44,549 nucleotides of DNA from JAJZOM01 sp046703545 (GCA_046703545.1 JBJKSX010000027.1:1-44549); one strand, 5' to 3'. Numbered from the stretch's first letter, positions 1 through 8,108 are shown. Notes: generated from the letters alone by a model not told the origin. Numbers and translations are program-made.

Positions 1-2
1 TG

Positions 3-191
3 GAATATTTCATTACAAAAGGGGTCAACAATCCAGCAAAGGATCCATTGCCTGTACCGGCCAATGATTTGGTTGGGAAAGTGTCACTGGCGATTCCTTA
101 TTTGGGTTACATGCTGATATACAGCAAAATTTCAGTTGCTGCAATTCTTGTGGTCATAGGTATTTCATATTTCCGTGAATCGCGAAGATAA
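3..191 (+). CDS. Signal peptidase I, C-terminal end (partial)
   Basis: The frame is open from the window edge to a TAA at 189-191 and encodes 62 residues. It contains ITKGVNNPAKDPLPV, which resembles the conserved C-terminal box of archaeal/ER-type signal peptidase I (T-x-G-x-N-N-x(3)-D, with the catalytic-site aspartate). A hydrophobic segment (about residues 40-56) and a short basic tail follow, fitting a C-terminal membrane anchor. The enzyme removes signal peptides from secreted proteins at the outer membrane face. The catalytic serine region lies outside the window, so the call rests on this one box and the membrane tail. Confidence 0.7.
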   Translation, partial: EYFITKGVNNPAKDPLPVPANDLVGKVSLAIPYLGYMLIYSKISVAAILVVIGISYFRESRR

Positions 192-284
192 AAACGAATT
201 CGTGGAGCACGTGACTAACTGAGATTAATTTCTCCAAGAGCCTCTTCAAGGCTATCTCCCACCGCATCGGCTCACCTATAAAGG

Positions 285-292
285 TTTAAATA
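285..292 (+). promoter_or_regulatory. TATA box of the large ribosomal protein operon
   Basis: TTTAAATA lies in an otherwise non-coding gap. Archaeal initiation about 25 nt downstream would put the transcript start near 310-318, leaving a leader of roughly 95 nt before the L3 start codon, unusually long for this window. The leader carries a hairpin. A weaker AT-rich stretch near 382-388 is an alternative closer promoter, but the ribosome binding site before L3 argues for a leadered mRNA. Confidence 0.5.
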
Positions 293-357
293 GACTTTAC
301 CGTTATCGAATAACTTAAAACCATACACAATGGGCAATGCAATGTGTATCCCAGATA

Positions 358-380
358 GGCTGCCAAAATTCTGGCAGACC
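358..380 (+). promoter_or_regulatory. Stem-loop in the L3 leader
   Basis: CTGCCA (360-365) and TGGCAG (372-377) are perfect inverted repeats around a six-base loop, and GG/CC can extend the stem past a bulged A. It lies 33 bases before the L3 ATG, inside the predicted leader. A second weaker pair, TGGG (331-334) and CCCA (350-353), lies just upstream. Feedback control by a ribosomal protein is an inference; no known binding motif was recognised. Confidence 0.35.
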
Positions 381-410
381 GAATATGTGTAACGGTCAGG
401 TGATAAAACA

Positions 411-1400
411 ATGGCAACGCCACATCATCCCAGACGGGGATCAATGGGTTACTACCCTCGGGTACGATCGAAAAGAATGCAAGGTGACATTAGAAGCTGG
501 CCTGGCGGCGAAGGAGCTGCCAAGATTCAGGCTTTCGCCGGCTACAAGGTCGGCATGACACACATCGAAATGGTAGATTACAGGGAGAAGAGTGTCACAC
601 ACGGCCAGAACATAATGTCAGCGGTCACAGTAGTTGAAGTTCCGCCACTTACAGTGGCAGGCATCAGGTTTTATGACGAGACTCTTGAGGGCCTCAGAAT
701 TGTATATGAGAAATGGGCCGAAGAACTTGACAAGGAAGTCAGCAGGAGAATAACTTCTGCAAAGAACAGAAAGGAAGCCCCCATGGTTTCAGAGGTTTCC
801 GATGTAAGGCTCATAGTGCACACAAATCCAAAATCTGTTACGGGAGTCCCTTCTAAAACTCCAGACATATTCGAGATAAGGATAGGTGGAAACGACGTGA
901 AGGAAAAGATCGCATACGCCGAGGAACATCTTGGCAAAGACCTTCACTTTTCAGATTTCTCAAGGGCCGGAAATTTTGCTGACGTTATTGGCGTCACAAA
1001 AGGAAAGGGTTTCCAGGGCCATGTGAAAAGATTTGGAGTCAAGCTCCTGTCGAAGCACAACAGGAAACACAGAAGGATGATAGGTACCCAGGGACCATGG
1101 CACCCGGACTGGGTCAGGAACACTGTACCTCAGGCAGGGCAGATGGGAACTCACCAGAGGACCGCACACAACATAAGGATTATGAAATACGCCAAGAATG
1201 AAGGCGAAGACGAGATAAACGTCAAGGGCGGGTTCACGAATTACGGACTGGTCAGGACAGAATATGTACTGGTTCATGGCTCCATACCTGGAGCAGCAAA
1301 GAGACTCGTGAAGTTCAGGGACCCATCAAGGCAGCGTGTATCCTCAGTTGACAACGTGACAATATCCTATGTGTCAAGAGAATCAAAGCAGGGTGATTAA
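411..1400 (+). CDS. rpl3: Large ribosomal subunit protein uL3
   Basis: A 329-residue protein with the archaeal L3 start (HHPRRGSMGYYPRVRSKR) and the central GKGFQGHVKRFG block that reaches the peptidyl transferase region. It is an early assembly protein that binds 23S rRNA. The ATG at 411 has the ribosome binding site AGGTGA at 398-403. It is the first gene of the block; its 3' end overlaps the L4 start. Length is close to that of other archaeal L3 proteins. Confidence 0.97.
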   Translation: MATPHHPRRGSMGYYPRVRSKRMQGDIRSWPGGEGAAKIQAFAGYKVGMTHIEMVDYREKSVTHGQNIMSAVTVVEVPPLTVAGIRFYDETLEGLRIVYEKWAEELDKEVSRRITSAKNRKEAPMVSEVSDVRLIVHTNPKSVTGVPSKTPDIFEIRIGGNDVKEKIAYAEEHLGKDLHFSDFSRAGNFADVIGVTKGKGFQGHVKRFGVKLLSKHNRKHRRMIGTQGPWHPDWVRNTVPQAGQMGTHQRTAHNIRIMKYAKNEGEDEINVKGGFTNYGLVRTEYVLVHGSIPGAAKRLVKFRDPSRQRVSSVDNVTISYVSRESKQGD

Positions 1401-2160
1401 GCTGAAAACAAATGTTTACGATCTTAGCGGAAAAGTCAAGAAAAAAATAGATCTTCCGGAGGTGTTCTCAACAACTCCGAGAGAGGATCTCATAAGGAAG
1501 GCATTCAGGGCAATCTCCCTGTCGCTCAGGCAGCCATACGGCTCCTCACCCCTTGCGGGATCCAGGAGGGTGGGACACAACTCAGGCCCTGGCAGAGGGG
1601 CAGCAAGAATTCCAAGAACCTCCGGAACCTCGAGAGCGGTTCTCCTTGCCAGCTTCGTTGGTGGAAGAAGCGCACATTCACCAAGGACAGACAAGGTCCT
1701 TTACAAAGGCATAAACGAGAAAGAGAGGAAGGCTGCTAGAGAAAGCGCGATCGCCCTGACATCCAATGTCGAATCCGTCAAGGCAAGGGGGCACAGAATT
1801 CCAGATGGTATCAAGCTTCCCGTTGTTGTGGTAAACTCTGTGGAGAACATCACGAAAACGAAAGATGCAAGGGAGTTCCTGGAATCACTCGGGCTTTTCG
1901 AGGATGTTGAGAAGTCAAAGGACGGCACAAAGATAAGGGCAGGAAGAGGAACAATGAGGGGCAGGAAATACAAACAGCCCAAGAGCATACTCATAGTTGG
2001 GTCTTCAAGATCCAGCCTCAGGGCATTCTCATCCCTGCCAGGCGTTGATGTCGCCACACCAAACAGCCTCAGCATAAGGAAACTCGCACCAGGCGGAGTT
2101 GGCGGCAGGCTCACTATCTACACTGAAGACGTAATGAAGAATCTCGGAGGTGGCCAGTAA
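1393..2160 (+). CDS. rpl4: Large ribosomal subunit protein uL4
   Basis: Archaeal L4 of about 255 residues, lining the exit tunnel. The N-terminus reads TNVYDLSGKVKKKIDLPEVF, and the tunnel-loop region contains SGTSRAVLLASFVGGRSAHSP. I chose the GTG at 1393 because archaeal L4 proteins start just before this K-x-N-V-Y motif; it overlaps the L3 stop by 8 nt. An in-frame ATG at 1369 would add eight residues but has no ribosome binding site. The gene ends in TAATG shared with L23. Confidence 0.93.
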   Translation: MIKLKTNVYDLSGKVKKKIDLPEVFSTTPREDLIRKAFRAISLSLRQPYGSSPLAGSRRVGHNSGPGRGAARIPRTSGTSRAVLLASFVGGRSAHSPRTDKVLYKGINEKERKAARESAIALTSNVESVKARGHRIPDGIKLPVVVVNSVENITKTKDAREFLESLGLFEDVEKSKDGTKIRAGRGTMRGRKYKQPKSILIVGSSRSSLRAFSSLPGVDVATPNSLSIRKLAPGGVGGRLTIYTEDVMKNLGGGQ

Positions 2161-2411
2161 TGGAAGAATGCATAATCAGGCCAATAGCGACTGAAAAAAC
2201 CATGCTTCAGGTTGAGAAGGAAAACAAACTCACATTCATAGTGCAAAGGAAGAGCAGGAAAGAAGAAGTCAAGAGGGAAGTTGAAGAGAGGTTCTCCGTG
2301 AAAGTTGAATCCGTCAACATTCTGTATACAAAATTTGGGAAGAAGGCAGTTGTGAAACTGACACCTGAATTTTCTGCAGATGATATCGCAGGGAGAATCG
2401 GAATATTCTGA
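2160..2411 (+). CDS. rpl23: Large ribosomal subunit protein uL23
   Basis: An 83-residue protein with the L23 pattern I-x-R-P-I-A-T-E-K near the start and a C-terminal IAGRIGIF. L23 sits at the tunnel exit, where signal recognition particle and the Sec channel dock. Its start codon shares one base with the L4 stop (TAATG), which suggests translational coupling. Length is normal for archaea. Confidence 0.95.
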   Translation: MEECIIRPIATEKTMLQVEKENKLTFIVQRKSRKEEVKREVEERFSVKVESVNILYTKFGKKAVVKLTPEFSADDIAGRIGIF

Positions 2412-2419
2412 GGTGAATT

Positions 2420-3112
2420 ATGGGAAAGTTAATTATTCCACAAAGGAGAGGAAAAGGGGGCCTTATATTCAGGAGTCCCAGCCACAGGCATGTCGAGGAC
2501 ATGAAACTGGCGCCTGTGGGTGACTATGTGGTGAAGGACCTGGTACATGCACCGGGAAGAAGCTCTCCAGTGCTTGTTCTCGCAGGCAGCAAAGGAGAGA
2601 AACTGCACCAGATAGCATTCAATGGAGCTTATGTTGGTCAGAAGCTTGCATCAGGCAGCGACATTGCCTCATCACTTGGGAACACGCTGTCACTGGGTTC
2701 CATACCCGACGGTGCATACATACACAACATAGAGAGCATTCCAGGTGACGGGGGCAAGTTCTGCAGGACAGCAGGCTCAAGCGCCCAGATCATCAGCCAC
2801 GGCGAGGCTGTGGCAGTGAAGCTTGCTTCAGGCAAGATGAAACAGTTCCACCCTGCCTGCAGGGCTACAGTTGGATTTGTTGCAGGGTCCGGAAGCAAGG
2901 ACATACCAATACTCAAAGCGGGAAAGAACCGCCATTACAAGAGGAGCAAGGCAAAGAAATCATTCTCCGTAAGGGGTGTTGCAATGAACGCAGTGAGCCA
3001 CCCGCACGGAGGAGGAAACCACCAGCATGTAGGAAGGCCCAGCACTGTTGGAAGGGGCACGCCACCTGGAAGAAAGGTTGGAAGGCTTTCGCCTAAGAGG
3101 AGGAAGAAGTAA
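2420..3112 (+). CDS. rpl2: Large ribosomal subunit protein uL2
   Basis: A 230-residue L2 with the hallmark HPHGGGNHQHVGRPSTVGR near residues 190-208, whose histidine region is close to the peptidyl transferase centre. The N-terminal half carries the beta-barrel RNA-binding fold and the C-terminus is strongly basic. A clean AGGTGA site (2411-2416) sits 3 nt before the ATG and overlaps the L23 stop. Confidence 0.97.
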   Translation: MGKLIIPQRRGKGGLIFRSPSHRHVEDMKLAPVGDYVVKDLVHAPGRSSPVLVLAGSKGEKLHQIAFNGAYVGQKLASGSDIASSLGNTLSLGSIPDGAYIHNIESIPGDGGKFCRTAGSSAQIISHGEAVAVKLASGKMKQFHPACRATVGFVAGSGSKDIPILKAGKNRHYKRSKAKKSFSVRGVAMNAVSHPHGGGNHQHVGRPSTVGRGTPPGRKVGRLSPKRRKK

Positions 3113-3114
3113 TC

Positions 3115-3573
3115 ATGGCACAGAAGAGACAGGCATCAGTAAAATCCATCAAGAGAAGGGCGCGAAAGTCACAGAAAATAAGGGTGGGGAGATCCAAGGA
3201 ATTCAAGTTCAAGGGCTACTCGCTTGAAGAGCTACAGGCGCTTCCTATGGAAGAGCTGCTTGAAGTCCTGCCTGCAAGGGCAAGGCGCTCCCTGACCAGA
3301 GAGAACAACCATGACCAGGAGGTCCTGTTCAATAAGCTGTCATCACCCGATAATCAGCAGCTCAAGACTCACGTCAGGAACCTGATCATACTGCCCAAGT
3401 TCGTGGGCAAGGTTGTTGAAGTGTACAACGGAAACTCATACGTGAGGTTCGAGATAAGGCCAGACATGATCGGCCACTATCTTGGAGAATTTGCACCAAC
3501 TAGGAAGGATGTCAAGCACTCCGGACCAGGTGTGGGTGCTACAAGATCGTCCAAGTTCATGCCACTGAAGTGA
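3115..3573 (+). CDS. rps19: Small ribosomal subunit protein uS19
   Basis: A 152-residue S19 of archaeal/eukaryotic type (S15 in eukaryotes), with the C-terminal signature GEFAPTRKDVKHSGPGVGATRSS. A basic N-terminal tail of about 25 residues precedes the globular part. It lies in the head of the 30S subunit near the A-site finger. It starts 2 nt after the L2 stop. Confidence 0.96.
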   Translation: MAQKRQASVKSIKRRARKSQKIRVGRSKEFKFKGYSLEELQALPMEELLEVLPARARRSLTRENNHDQEVLFNKLSSPDNQQLKTHVRNLIILPKFVGKVVEVYNGNSYVRFEIRPDMIGHYLGEFAPTRKDVKHSGPGVGATRSSKFMPLK

Positions 3574-3578
3574 TCGAA

Positions 3579-4028
3579 ATGAAAGGATACTCAATATCAG
3601 AAATACCTGAAAGAACCGCCATCGCAAGGGCAAAGGAAGTTGACATTTCCCTCAAGGATGCAGTCAACATTGCCCACTATGTCAGGGGCATGACTCTCGA
3701 AAGGGCAAAGGACACGCTGGAGAAAGTGATCGAGAAGAAGGCAGCGGTGCCTTACTTCAGGTACCTCGACTCAGTGTCCCACAGGAAGGGCATGGGTCCA
3801 GGAAGGTACCCGGTCAGGGCCGCCAAGGCATTCCTCGACCTTCTTGAAAACGTTGAGGCCAATGCTGAATTCAAGAGCCTGGACACAGATTCACTGGTTG
3901 TGCTTCACATATCTGCGTCAAAGGGAAGGATGATCAAGAAGTACACTCCAAAAGCATACGGAAGGGCTGGAGCATTCTTCCGGGACCTGATAAACATTGA
4001 CGTTGTGGTACAGGAGGCTACAGAATGA
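3579..4028 (+). CDS. rpl22: Large ribosomal subunit protein uL22
   Basis: A 149-residue L22, a tunnel-wall protein, with archaeal features R-T-A-I-A-R-A-K-E near the start and SHRKGMGPGRYPVRAAKAF in the middle. I prefer the ATG at 3579 to an in-frame GTG at 3570: GAAGTGA (3567-3573) is well placed for the ATG, and homologues start with M-x-x-Y. The 3' end overlaps the S3 start as ATGA. Confidence 0.94.
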   Translation: MKGYSISEIPERTAIARAKEVDISLKDAVNIAHYVRGMTLERAKDTLEKVIEKKAAVPYFRYLDSVSHRKGMGPGRYPVRAAKAFLDLLENVEANAEFKSLDTDSLVVLHISASKGRMIKKYTPKAYGRAGAFFRDLINIDVVVQEATE

Positions 4029-4714
4029 AGGAAAGAAAATTCATTACAGATTCAGTCAACAAGCTTCTGGTTACGGAATACCTGAGAAGTGCGACTGAAA
4101 GCGCGGGCTTTGGGGGCCTGGAGATGAAAAGAACCCCATTCGGCACAAACATCACACTATTTGCCAACAAGCCTGGACTGGTAATAGGTAGGCATGGAAG
4201 CAAGGTGCAGGAAATCACCGAGACGCTTGAGAAGAAGTACAACGTGGAATCACCTCAGATTGAGGTCAAAGAGATCAATGAACCTGACCTTAACCCACAG
4301 GTTGTTTCCAAGAAGATCGCCCTGTCCCTGGAAAAGGGCTGGTCATACAGGAAGGCCGGCAACACTTCACTCAGGAGAGTTACAGAAAGCGGAACCAGGG
4401 GAGTCATGATAAAAGTCTCCGGAAAGATTTCAGGAGAGAGGGGCAGAACCCAGAAGTTCAGCTACGGTTCCATAAAATATTCCGGTGAACCCGCAAGGGA
4501 AGGCATGGAGCATGGGTTCTCCATTGCCAAGATGAAGCTGGGCGTCATCGGGGTCAGTGTGAAGATGCTCAGGAATGACTACAAGCTTCCTGACGAGATC
4601 AAGGCTGATATAAGGCCACAGGTAGCAACAGTTTCCGAGGTTGTCTCCGAAAATGTTGAACCAGAGGTGAAGGAAAATGGAGCTAAGAGCAAAACAACTG
4701 AAACAAATGAATAA
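4025..4714 (+). CDS. rps3: Small ribosomal subunit protein uS3
   Basis: A 229-residue S3. The KH type-2 domain shows the GLVIGRHGSKVQEI loop (about residues 50-63), which helps guide and unwind mRNA at the entry channel. The C-terminal domain follows, then an acidic and polar tail of about 35 residues. That tail is encoded where the gene overlaps the L29 start by 38 nt in another frame. Confidence 0.96.
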   Translation: MKERKFITDSVNKLLVTEYLRSATESAGFGGLEMKRTPFGTNITLFANKPGLVIGRHGSKVQEITETLEKKYNVESPQIEVKEINEPDLNPQVVSKKIALSLEKGWSYRKAGNTSLRRVTESGTRGVMIKVSGKISGERGRTQKFSYGSIKYSGEPAREGMEHGFSIAKMKLGVIGVSVKMLRNDYKLPDEIKADIRPQVATVSEVVSENVEPEVKENGAKSKTTETNE

Positions 4715-4877
4715 GGAAGAAATCGAGGACAGGCTCAAGTCCCTGAAAGATTCCCTCCTGAATGAGAGGGCTTCCGTGGCAATGGGTGGAGCACCCACCA
4801 ACCCGGGGAAGATAAGATCAATCAGGAGGCAGATAGCCAGGATCAACACTGTCCTTGGCTCGGAGGATAACAAGTAA
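4677..4877 (+). CDS. rpl29: Large ribosomal subunit protein uL29
   Basis: A 66-residue helical L29 (eukaryotic L35). The start MELRAKQLKQMNKEEI and the C-terminal IRSIRRQIARINTVL match the family's two-helix hairpin. It lies near the tunnel exit beside L23. The first 38 nt lie inside S3, and its TAA shares a base with the next ATG. Confidence 0.94.
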   Translation: MELRAKQLKQMNKEEIEDRLKSLKDSLLNERASVAMGGAPTNPGKIRSIRRQIARINTVLGSEDNK

Positions 4878-5176
4878 TGAAGGATAAGAATTTCACCGGT
4901 CTGCCAAAAGAATTGCAGCCCTGGGATGGATTCACCAGGGACAATCAGGCAGTGAAAGTCAGTGTGGACAAGAGAAGATACGGTAAGAACGTGACAATAA
5001 TCGAGGGAATTGATCCCAAAACAGAAAACATTCAGGATATCGCAAAGGAACTGAAGAAGAAGGTCGCTTCCGGCGGAACAGTGAAGGACGGAAAGACCGT
5101 TGAGCTTCAGGGAGACCACAGGGAAAATGTGAAGAAGATCCTTGAAGACATGGGATTCAGTGTGGAGCTGGTGTAA
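4877..5176 (+). CDS. Translation initiation factor aIF1 (SUI1 family)
   Basis: A 99-residue SUI1/eIF1 homologue. The core V-x-V-x-x-R-R-Y-G-K-x-V-T-I-I-E-G and the C-terminal VASGGTVKDGKTVELQGDH are family hallmarks. The protein binds near the P site of the small subunit and helps reject wrong start codons. TAATG coupling links it to L29. Its place inside the ribosomal cluster is the usual archaeal arrangement. Confidence 0.95.
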   Translation: MKDKNFTGLPKELQPWDGFTRDNQAVKVSVDKRRYGKNVTIIEGIDPKTENIQDIAKELKKKVASGGTVKDGKTVELQGDHRENVKKILEDMGFSVELV

Positions 5177-5177
5177 A

Positions 5178-5477
5178 ATGGAGACAATGAACTACGCAAG
5201 AGAATTCACAGGCTCCCTCGTATGCGTGAAGGAGCATTCAAACCCCCTTTATGTCGGGATGGAAGGTTCAGTGGCTGAGGAAACAGCAAGGACATTCCGC
5301 ATCGATGTTCACGGAGTCATTAAAACCGTGCCAAAAACAACCGGTAAATTCAAAATCAGTTCAGACAGGTTCGAACTCACAGTAAGGGGCAACTCAATCC
5401 TCATGAGGCCTGAGGAGCGCCTGAAGAACCTAAGAAGAATAATCAGAGACGAAAAGAAAGGTGATGACTATAACTAA
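5178..5477 (+). CDS. rnp1: Ribonuclease P protein component 1 (Rpp29/Pop4 family)
   Basis: About 99 residues with the Rpp29 Sm-like barrel pattern: N-x-L-Y-V-G-M-E-G-x-V-x-x-E-T, then KTVPKTTGKF and the C-terminal RPEERLKNLRRI. It is one of the archaeal RNase P protein subunits, which assist 5' maturation of tRNA. The ATG at 5178 follows the aIF1 stop; a further ATG at 5187 is possible. An ORF extension upstream to 5142 lies inside aIF1 and looks spurious. Confidence 0.92.
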   Translation: METMNYAREFTGSLVCVKEHSNPLYVGMEGSVAEETARTFRIDVHGVIKTVPKTTGKFKISSDRFELTVRGNSILMRPEERLKNLRRIIRDEKKGDDYN

Positions 5478-5796
5478 AAACATTGGATTTGAAGTAACTC
5501 CTCCGGAGGAAGAATGCCAGGACAGGAAATGCCCGTTCCATGGCGATTTGAAGGTTAGGGGGCAGCTCATTACAGGCACAGTGGAGTCCGCTTCAATGGT
5601 CAAGAGCGCCACCATAGTGAGAGAGTACATGAGGCCGCTCAGGAAATACGAGAGAAAGGAGACAAGATTCTCAAAATACCATGCACATGTTCCGGACTGC
5701 ATTCACCTGCAGGCAGGGGACACAGTGAAGATAGCAGAATGCAGGAATCTTGCCAAGACAATTTCATTTGTGGTTATTGAGAAGGTGACGAAATGA
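5464..5796 (+). CDS. rps17: Small ribosomal subunit protein uS17
   Basis: A 110-residue S17 with the archaeal opening IGFEVTPPEEECQDRKCPFHG, the OB-fold core, and the C-terminal GDTVKIAECRNLAKTISFVV. The cysteine-containing DRKCPFHG segment is archaeal/eukaryotic. The start is either the ATG at 5464 or the adjacent GTG at 5461. It overlaps the RNase P gene by 14 nt and ends in ATGA with L14. Confidence 0.95.
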   Translation: MTITKNIGFEVTPPEEECQDRKCPFHGDLKVRGQLITGTVESASMVKSATIVREYMRPLRKYERKETRFSKYHAHVPDCIHLQAGDTVKIAECRNLAKTISFVVIEKVTK

Positions 5797-6191
5797 AGGG
5801 ACTTGCAGGAAGGCAGTACAGGGGCTTGCCCCTTGGGGCCACCATGCCGTGCACAGACAACAGCGGCGCCAAGATCATCAGCCTCATCGACGTGAAGGCC
5901 TATCACGGGGTTGCATCACGTATTCCAGCCGCAGGAATCGGGGACATGTTCATCGCAAGTGTGAAGAAAGGTACGCCCGAAATGAGGGCCAAGGTTGTGT
6001 ACGCAGTCGTTGTCAGGCAGAGGAGGCCTTTCAGGAGAGCCGATGGAACAGTTGTGCAGTTTGATGACAATGCAGCGGTTCTTGTGACTCCGGAAGGCGA
6101 AGTCAGGGGTTCCGAGATAAAGGGCCCGGTTGCCAGGGAAGCAGCGGAGAGATGGCCAAGGATAGCATCCATAGCCTCCACAATAGTGTAA
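5793..6191 (+). CDS. rpl14: Large ribosomal subunit protein uL14
   Basis: A 132-residue L14, a beta-barrel protein at the subunit interface. Family motifs visible are LPLGATMPCTDNSGAK and the block with RADGTVVQFDDNAAVL, followed by EIKGPVAREAAERWPRIASIA. It shares ATGA with S17. Confidence 0.97.
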   Translation: MKGLAGRQYRGLPLGATMPCTDNSGAKIISLIDVKAYHGVASRIPAAGIGDMFIASVKKGTPEMRAKVVYAVVVRQRRPFRRADGTVVQFDDNAAVLVTPEGEVRGSEIKGPVAREAAERWPRIASIASTIV

Positions 6192-6202
6192 GGGTGAATT
6201 TC

Positions 6203-6691
6203 ATGATTTCAAAAATTAAAGTATCACTGAACAGCGACCTCAGGAAGAAATACGGTGTGAGAGCCTTTCCCATAGCGGTGGGGGACATCGTCAAGGTCAG
6301 TTCAGGCAAGAGAAGGGGAGAAGGCGGCAAGGTCATTGAGGTCAACCACGCAAATGGCAGGGTGTCCATTGAGGGAATAACCATCGCCAAGGAAGACGGA
6401 AAGCAGACAGCAATATTCCTGAGGCCAGAGAACCTCCACATCACAAAGCTGGATTTCTCCAGGGATGAGAGGATCAGGAAGCTCAAGGAAATAGCCGCAA
6501 TAAAGAAGATAACAATCGAAGAGCCCGAACCAGAGCCGGAACCGGAACCCGAAGAACCGGAAACGGTGGACGCTGAGGCTCAGGAAGTCGAGGAAACCGA
6601 TACCCTCGAATCCGCTGCTGAGGAACCCGAAGAGGAGGCAGCAGAATCAGAAGAAGAAAAATCGGAGAGTGAACCATCAGATGATCAATAA
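6203..6691 (+). CDS. rpl24: Large ribosomal subunit protein uL24 with acidic C-terminal tail
   Basis: The first 110 or so residues are an archaeal L24 (eukaryotic L26): a basic N-terminus followed by the KOW motif (AVGDIVKVSSGKRRGEGGKV). The last 50 residues are very acidic, beginning EEPEPEPEPEPEEPET and ending with many E, S and D. Such a tail is not part of the usual family fold. The ATG at 6203 has AGGGTGA at 6191-6197. An ATG at 6152 lies inside L14 and would add an unrelated N-terminus. The end overlaps S4e by 11 nt. Confidence 0.93.
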   Translation: MISKIKVSLNSDLRKKYGVRAFPIAVGDIVKVSSGKRRGEGGKVIEVNHANGRVSIEGITIAKEDGKQTAIFLRPENLHITKLDFSRDERIRKLKEIAAIKKITIEEPEPEPEPEPEEPETVDAEAQEVEETDTLESAAEEPEEEAAESEEEKSESEPSDDQ

Positions 6692-7388
6692 GACAAAGAG
6701 ACTGGTAATTTCACGCGCCACAAAAATACCCAGGAAGGTATTTTTCTGGGCTGCAACACCAAGTGCGGGAAAGCACAACGGGGAAAGCTCAGTGGCACTC
6801 CTCACCGTGATCAGGGACTACCTGCATCTCGGTGACAAGGAGCGTGAAGTGACAAGAATGCTGAACAGTGGATTCATAAAGCTGGACGGGAAAGTGGTCA
6901 ATGAACGCAGGACAGCTGTGGGCTTCATGGATGTAATATCTGTAGTGCCGACTGACCAGCATTTCCGCATCCTCTATGACAACAAGGGAAGGCTTGTGGC
7001 AAAGGAGGAGGGCAAGAAGAACAGCGGAATCAAGCCAATGAAGGTGTTCAACAAGGTAACAATAAAGGGCGGAAAGACGCAGCTCGTGCTTCATGACGGC
7101 CAGAATGTGGTGACCGATGACAAATCAATCTCCACAGGGGATGTTCTGATCATGTCCGTTCCCGACAAGAAGGTCCAGCATATCATAAAAATGCAGCCTG
7201 GCAACAAGGCATTCCTCACAGGCGGGTCCCACGTTGGGGCAGTTGGCACAATAAAGAAAGTTGAAGTCAAGGAATCATCGTCAAGCAACCTTGTGCATTT
7301 CGAGGAAGGCTACTCAACAATCGCAGACTACACTTTCGTAATTGCTGGACCCAAGTACTCATTTGACATAACAGGAGGTAAGCAGTAA
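6681..7388 (+). CDS. rps4e: Small ribosomal subunit protein eS4
   Basis: A 235-residue S4e with the expected order: N-terminal tail, S4-like RNA-binding region (GFIKLDGKVVNERRTAVGFMDVI), central domain, and a KOW region near the end (HVGAVGTIKKVEV). I chose the ATG at 6681, with GAGTGA at 6666-6671; a GTG at 6669 would add four residues. The second family segment reads AATPSAGKHN, slightly divergent from the usual SPGPH. Confidence 0.95.
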   Translation: MINKTKRLVISRATKIPRKVFFWAATPSAGKHNGESSVALLTVIRDYLHLGDKEREVTRMLNSGFIKLDGKVVNERRTAVGFMDVISVVPTDQHFRILYDNKGRLVAKEEGKKNSGIKPMKVFNKVTIKGGKTQLVLHDGQNVVTDDKSISTGDVLIMSVPDKKVQHIIKMQPGNKAFLTGGSHVGAVGTIKKVEVKESSSSNLVHFEEGYSTIADYTFVIAGPKYSFDITGGKQ

Positions 7389-7933
7389 TGCCAGCCAAGA
7401 AGGCAGCCAAAGCTGTGGAGCAGAATGCCATGAAGGACATTGTCCTTGAGAAAGTTGTGGTGAACATAGGCGTTGGCCAGGCAGGAGACAGGCTGAACAA
7501 GGCAGTCAGGGTCCTTGAGATGCTCACAAAGCATAAGCCGGTCCTTACAACCTCGAAGAAGACCGTCAGGGATTTCAACATCAGGAAAGGGCTCCAGATA
7601 GGGGCAAAAGTAACCCTCAGGGGCGATGACGCTGTTGATTTCCTCAAGAAGGCTCTGTACGCCAGGGAATACAAGGTTCAGCACTATTCATTCGACAAGC
7701 AGGGGAACGCTTATTTCGGGATTTCCGACTACACCGACTTTGAGGGAATGAAATATGACCCTGACATCGGAATATTCGGGCTTGACGTTGCAGTAGTAGT
7801 GAAGAGAAGGGGAGGATACAGGCTCCAGAGAAGAAAAATCGGGGCAGGGAAAATCCCAGCCATAATGAGGGTACCAAGGGAAGATTCAATGAAGTTCCTT
7901 TCTGAGGCCTTTAAGGTAGAGGTAATCAGGTGA
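7388..7933 (+). CDS. rpl5: Large ribosomal subunit protein uL5
   Basis: A 181-residue L5, which binds 5S rRNA in the central protuberance. Motifs include VVVNIGVGQAGDRLNKAVRVLEMLT and the C-terminal FGLDVAVVVKRRGGYR. An alanine/lysine-rich N-terminal arm of about 15 residues is slightly longer than usual. It starts in TAATG with S4e. The partner 5S rRNA gene lies 20 kb away, at about 28131. Confidence 0.97.
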   Translation: MPAKKAAKAVEQNAMKDIVLEKVVVNIGVGQAGDRLNKAVRVLEMLTKHKPVLTTSKKTVRDFNIRKGLQIGAKVTLRGDDAVDFLKKALYAREYKVQHYSFDKQGNAYFGISDYTDFEGMKYDPDIGIFGLDVAVVVKRRGGYRLQRRKIGAGKIPAIMRVPREDSMKFLSEAFKVEVIR

Positions 7934-7937
7934 GACA

Positions 7938-8099
7938 ATGGCACAGGTAAAACTTGAACCAAAGAAAAATTTCGGCCACAAGGAAGGCTGCGTGAGATGC
8001 GGGAGAAAGAGGGGCCTGGTCAGGAGATACGGGCTCAGGCTATGCAGACAATGTTTCAGAGATACTGCGCCAGAACTTGGATTCAGGAAATACAGCTGA
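7938..8099 (+). CDS. rps14: Small ribosomal subunit protein uS14, zinc type
   Basis: A 53-residue protein. Four cysteines (residues 18, 21, 36 and 39) form the zinc ribbon of archaeal S14 (eukaryotic S29), in the contexts CVRCGRKRG and LCRQCFRD. The C-terminus LGFRKYS is the family ending. It starts 4 nt after the L5 stop and is followed by L5-S14-S8-L6, the standard order. Confidence 0.95.
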   Translation: MAQVKLEPKKNFGHKEGCVRCGRKRGLVRRYGLRLCRQCFRDTAPELGFRKYS

Positions 8100-8108
8100 G
8101 GTGAAACA

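Noticed and set aside
337..558. Frame of 73 codons starting in the L3 leader, possibly an upstream ORF
   Set aside because: It runs far into L3 in another frame, lacks a ribosome binding site, and its product has no recognisable features.
6533..6620. The repeated GAACC/GGAACC-type bases as a DNA repeat or CRISPR-like array
   Set aside because: They encode the E-P run of the L24 tail in frame and have no spacer structure.
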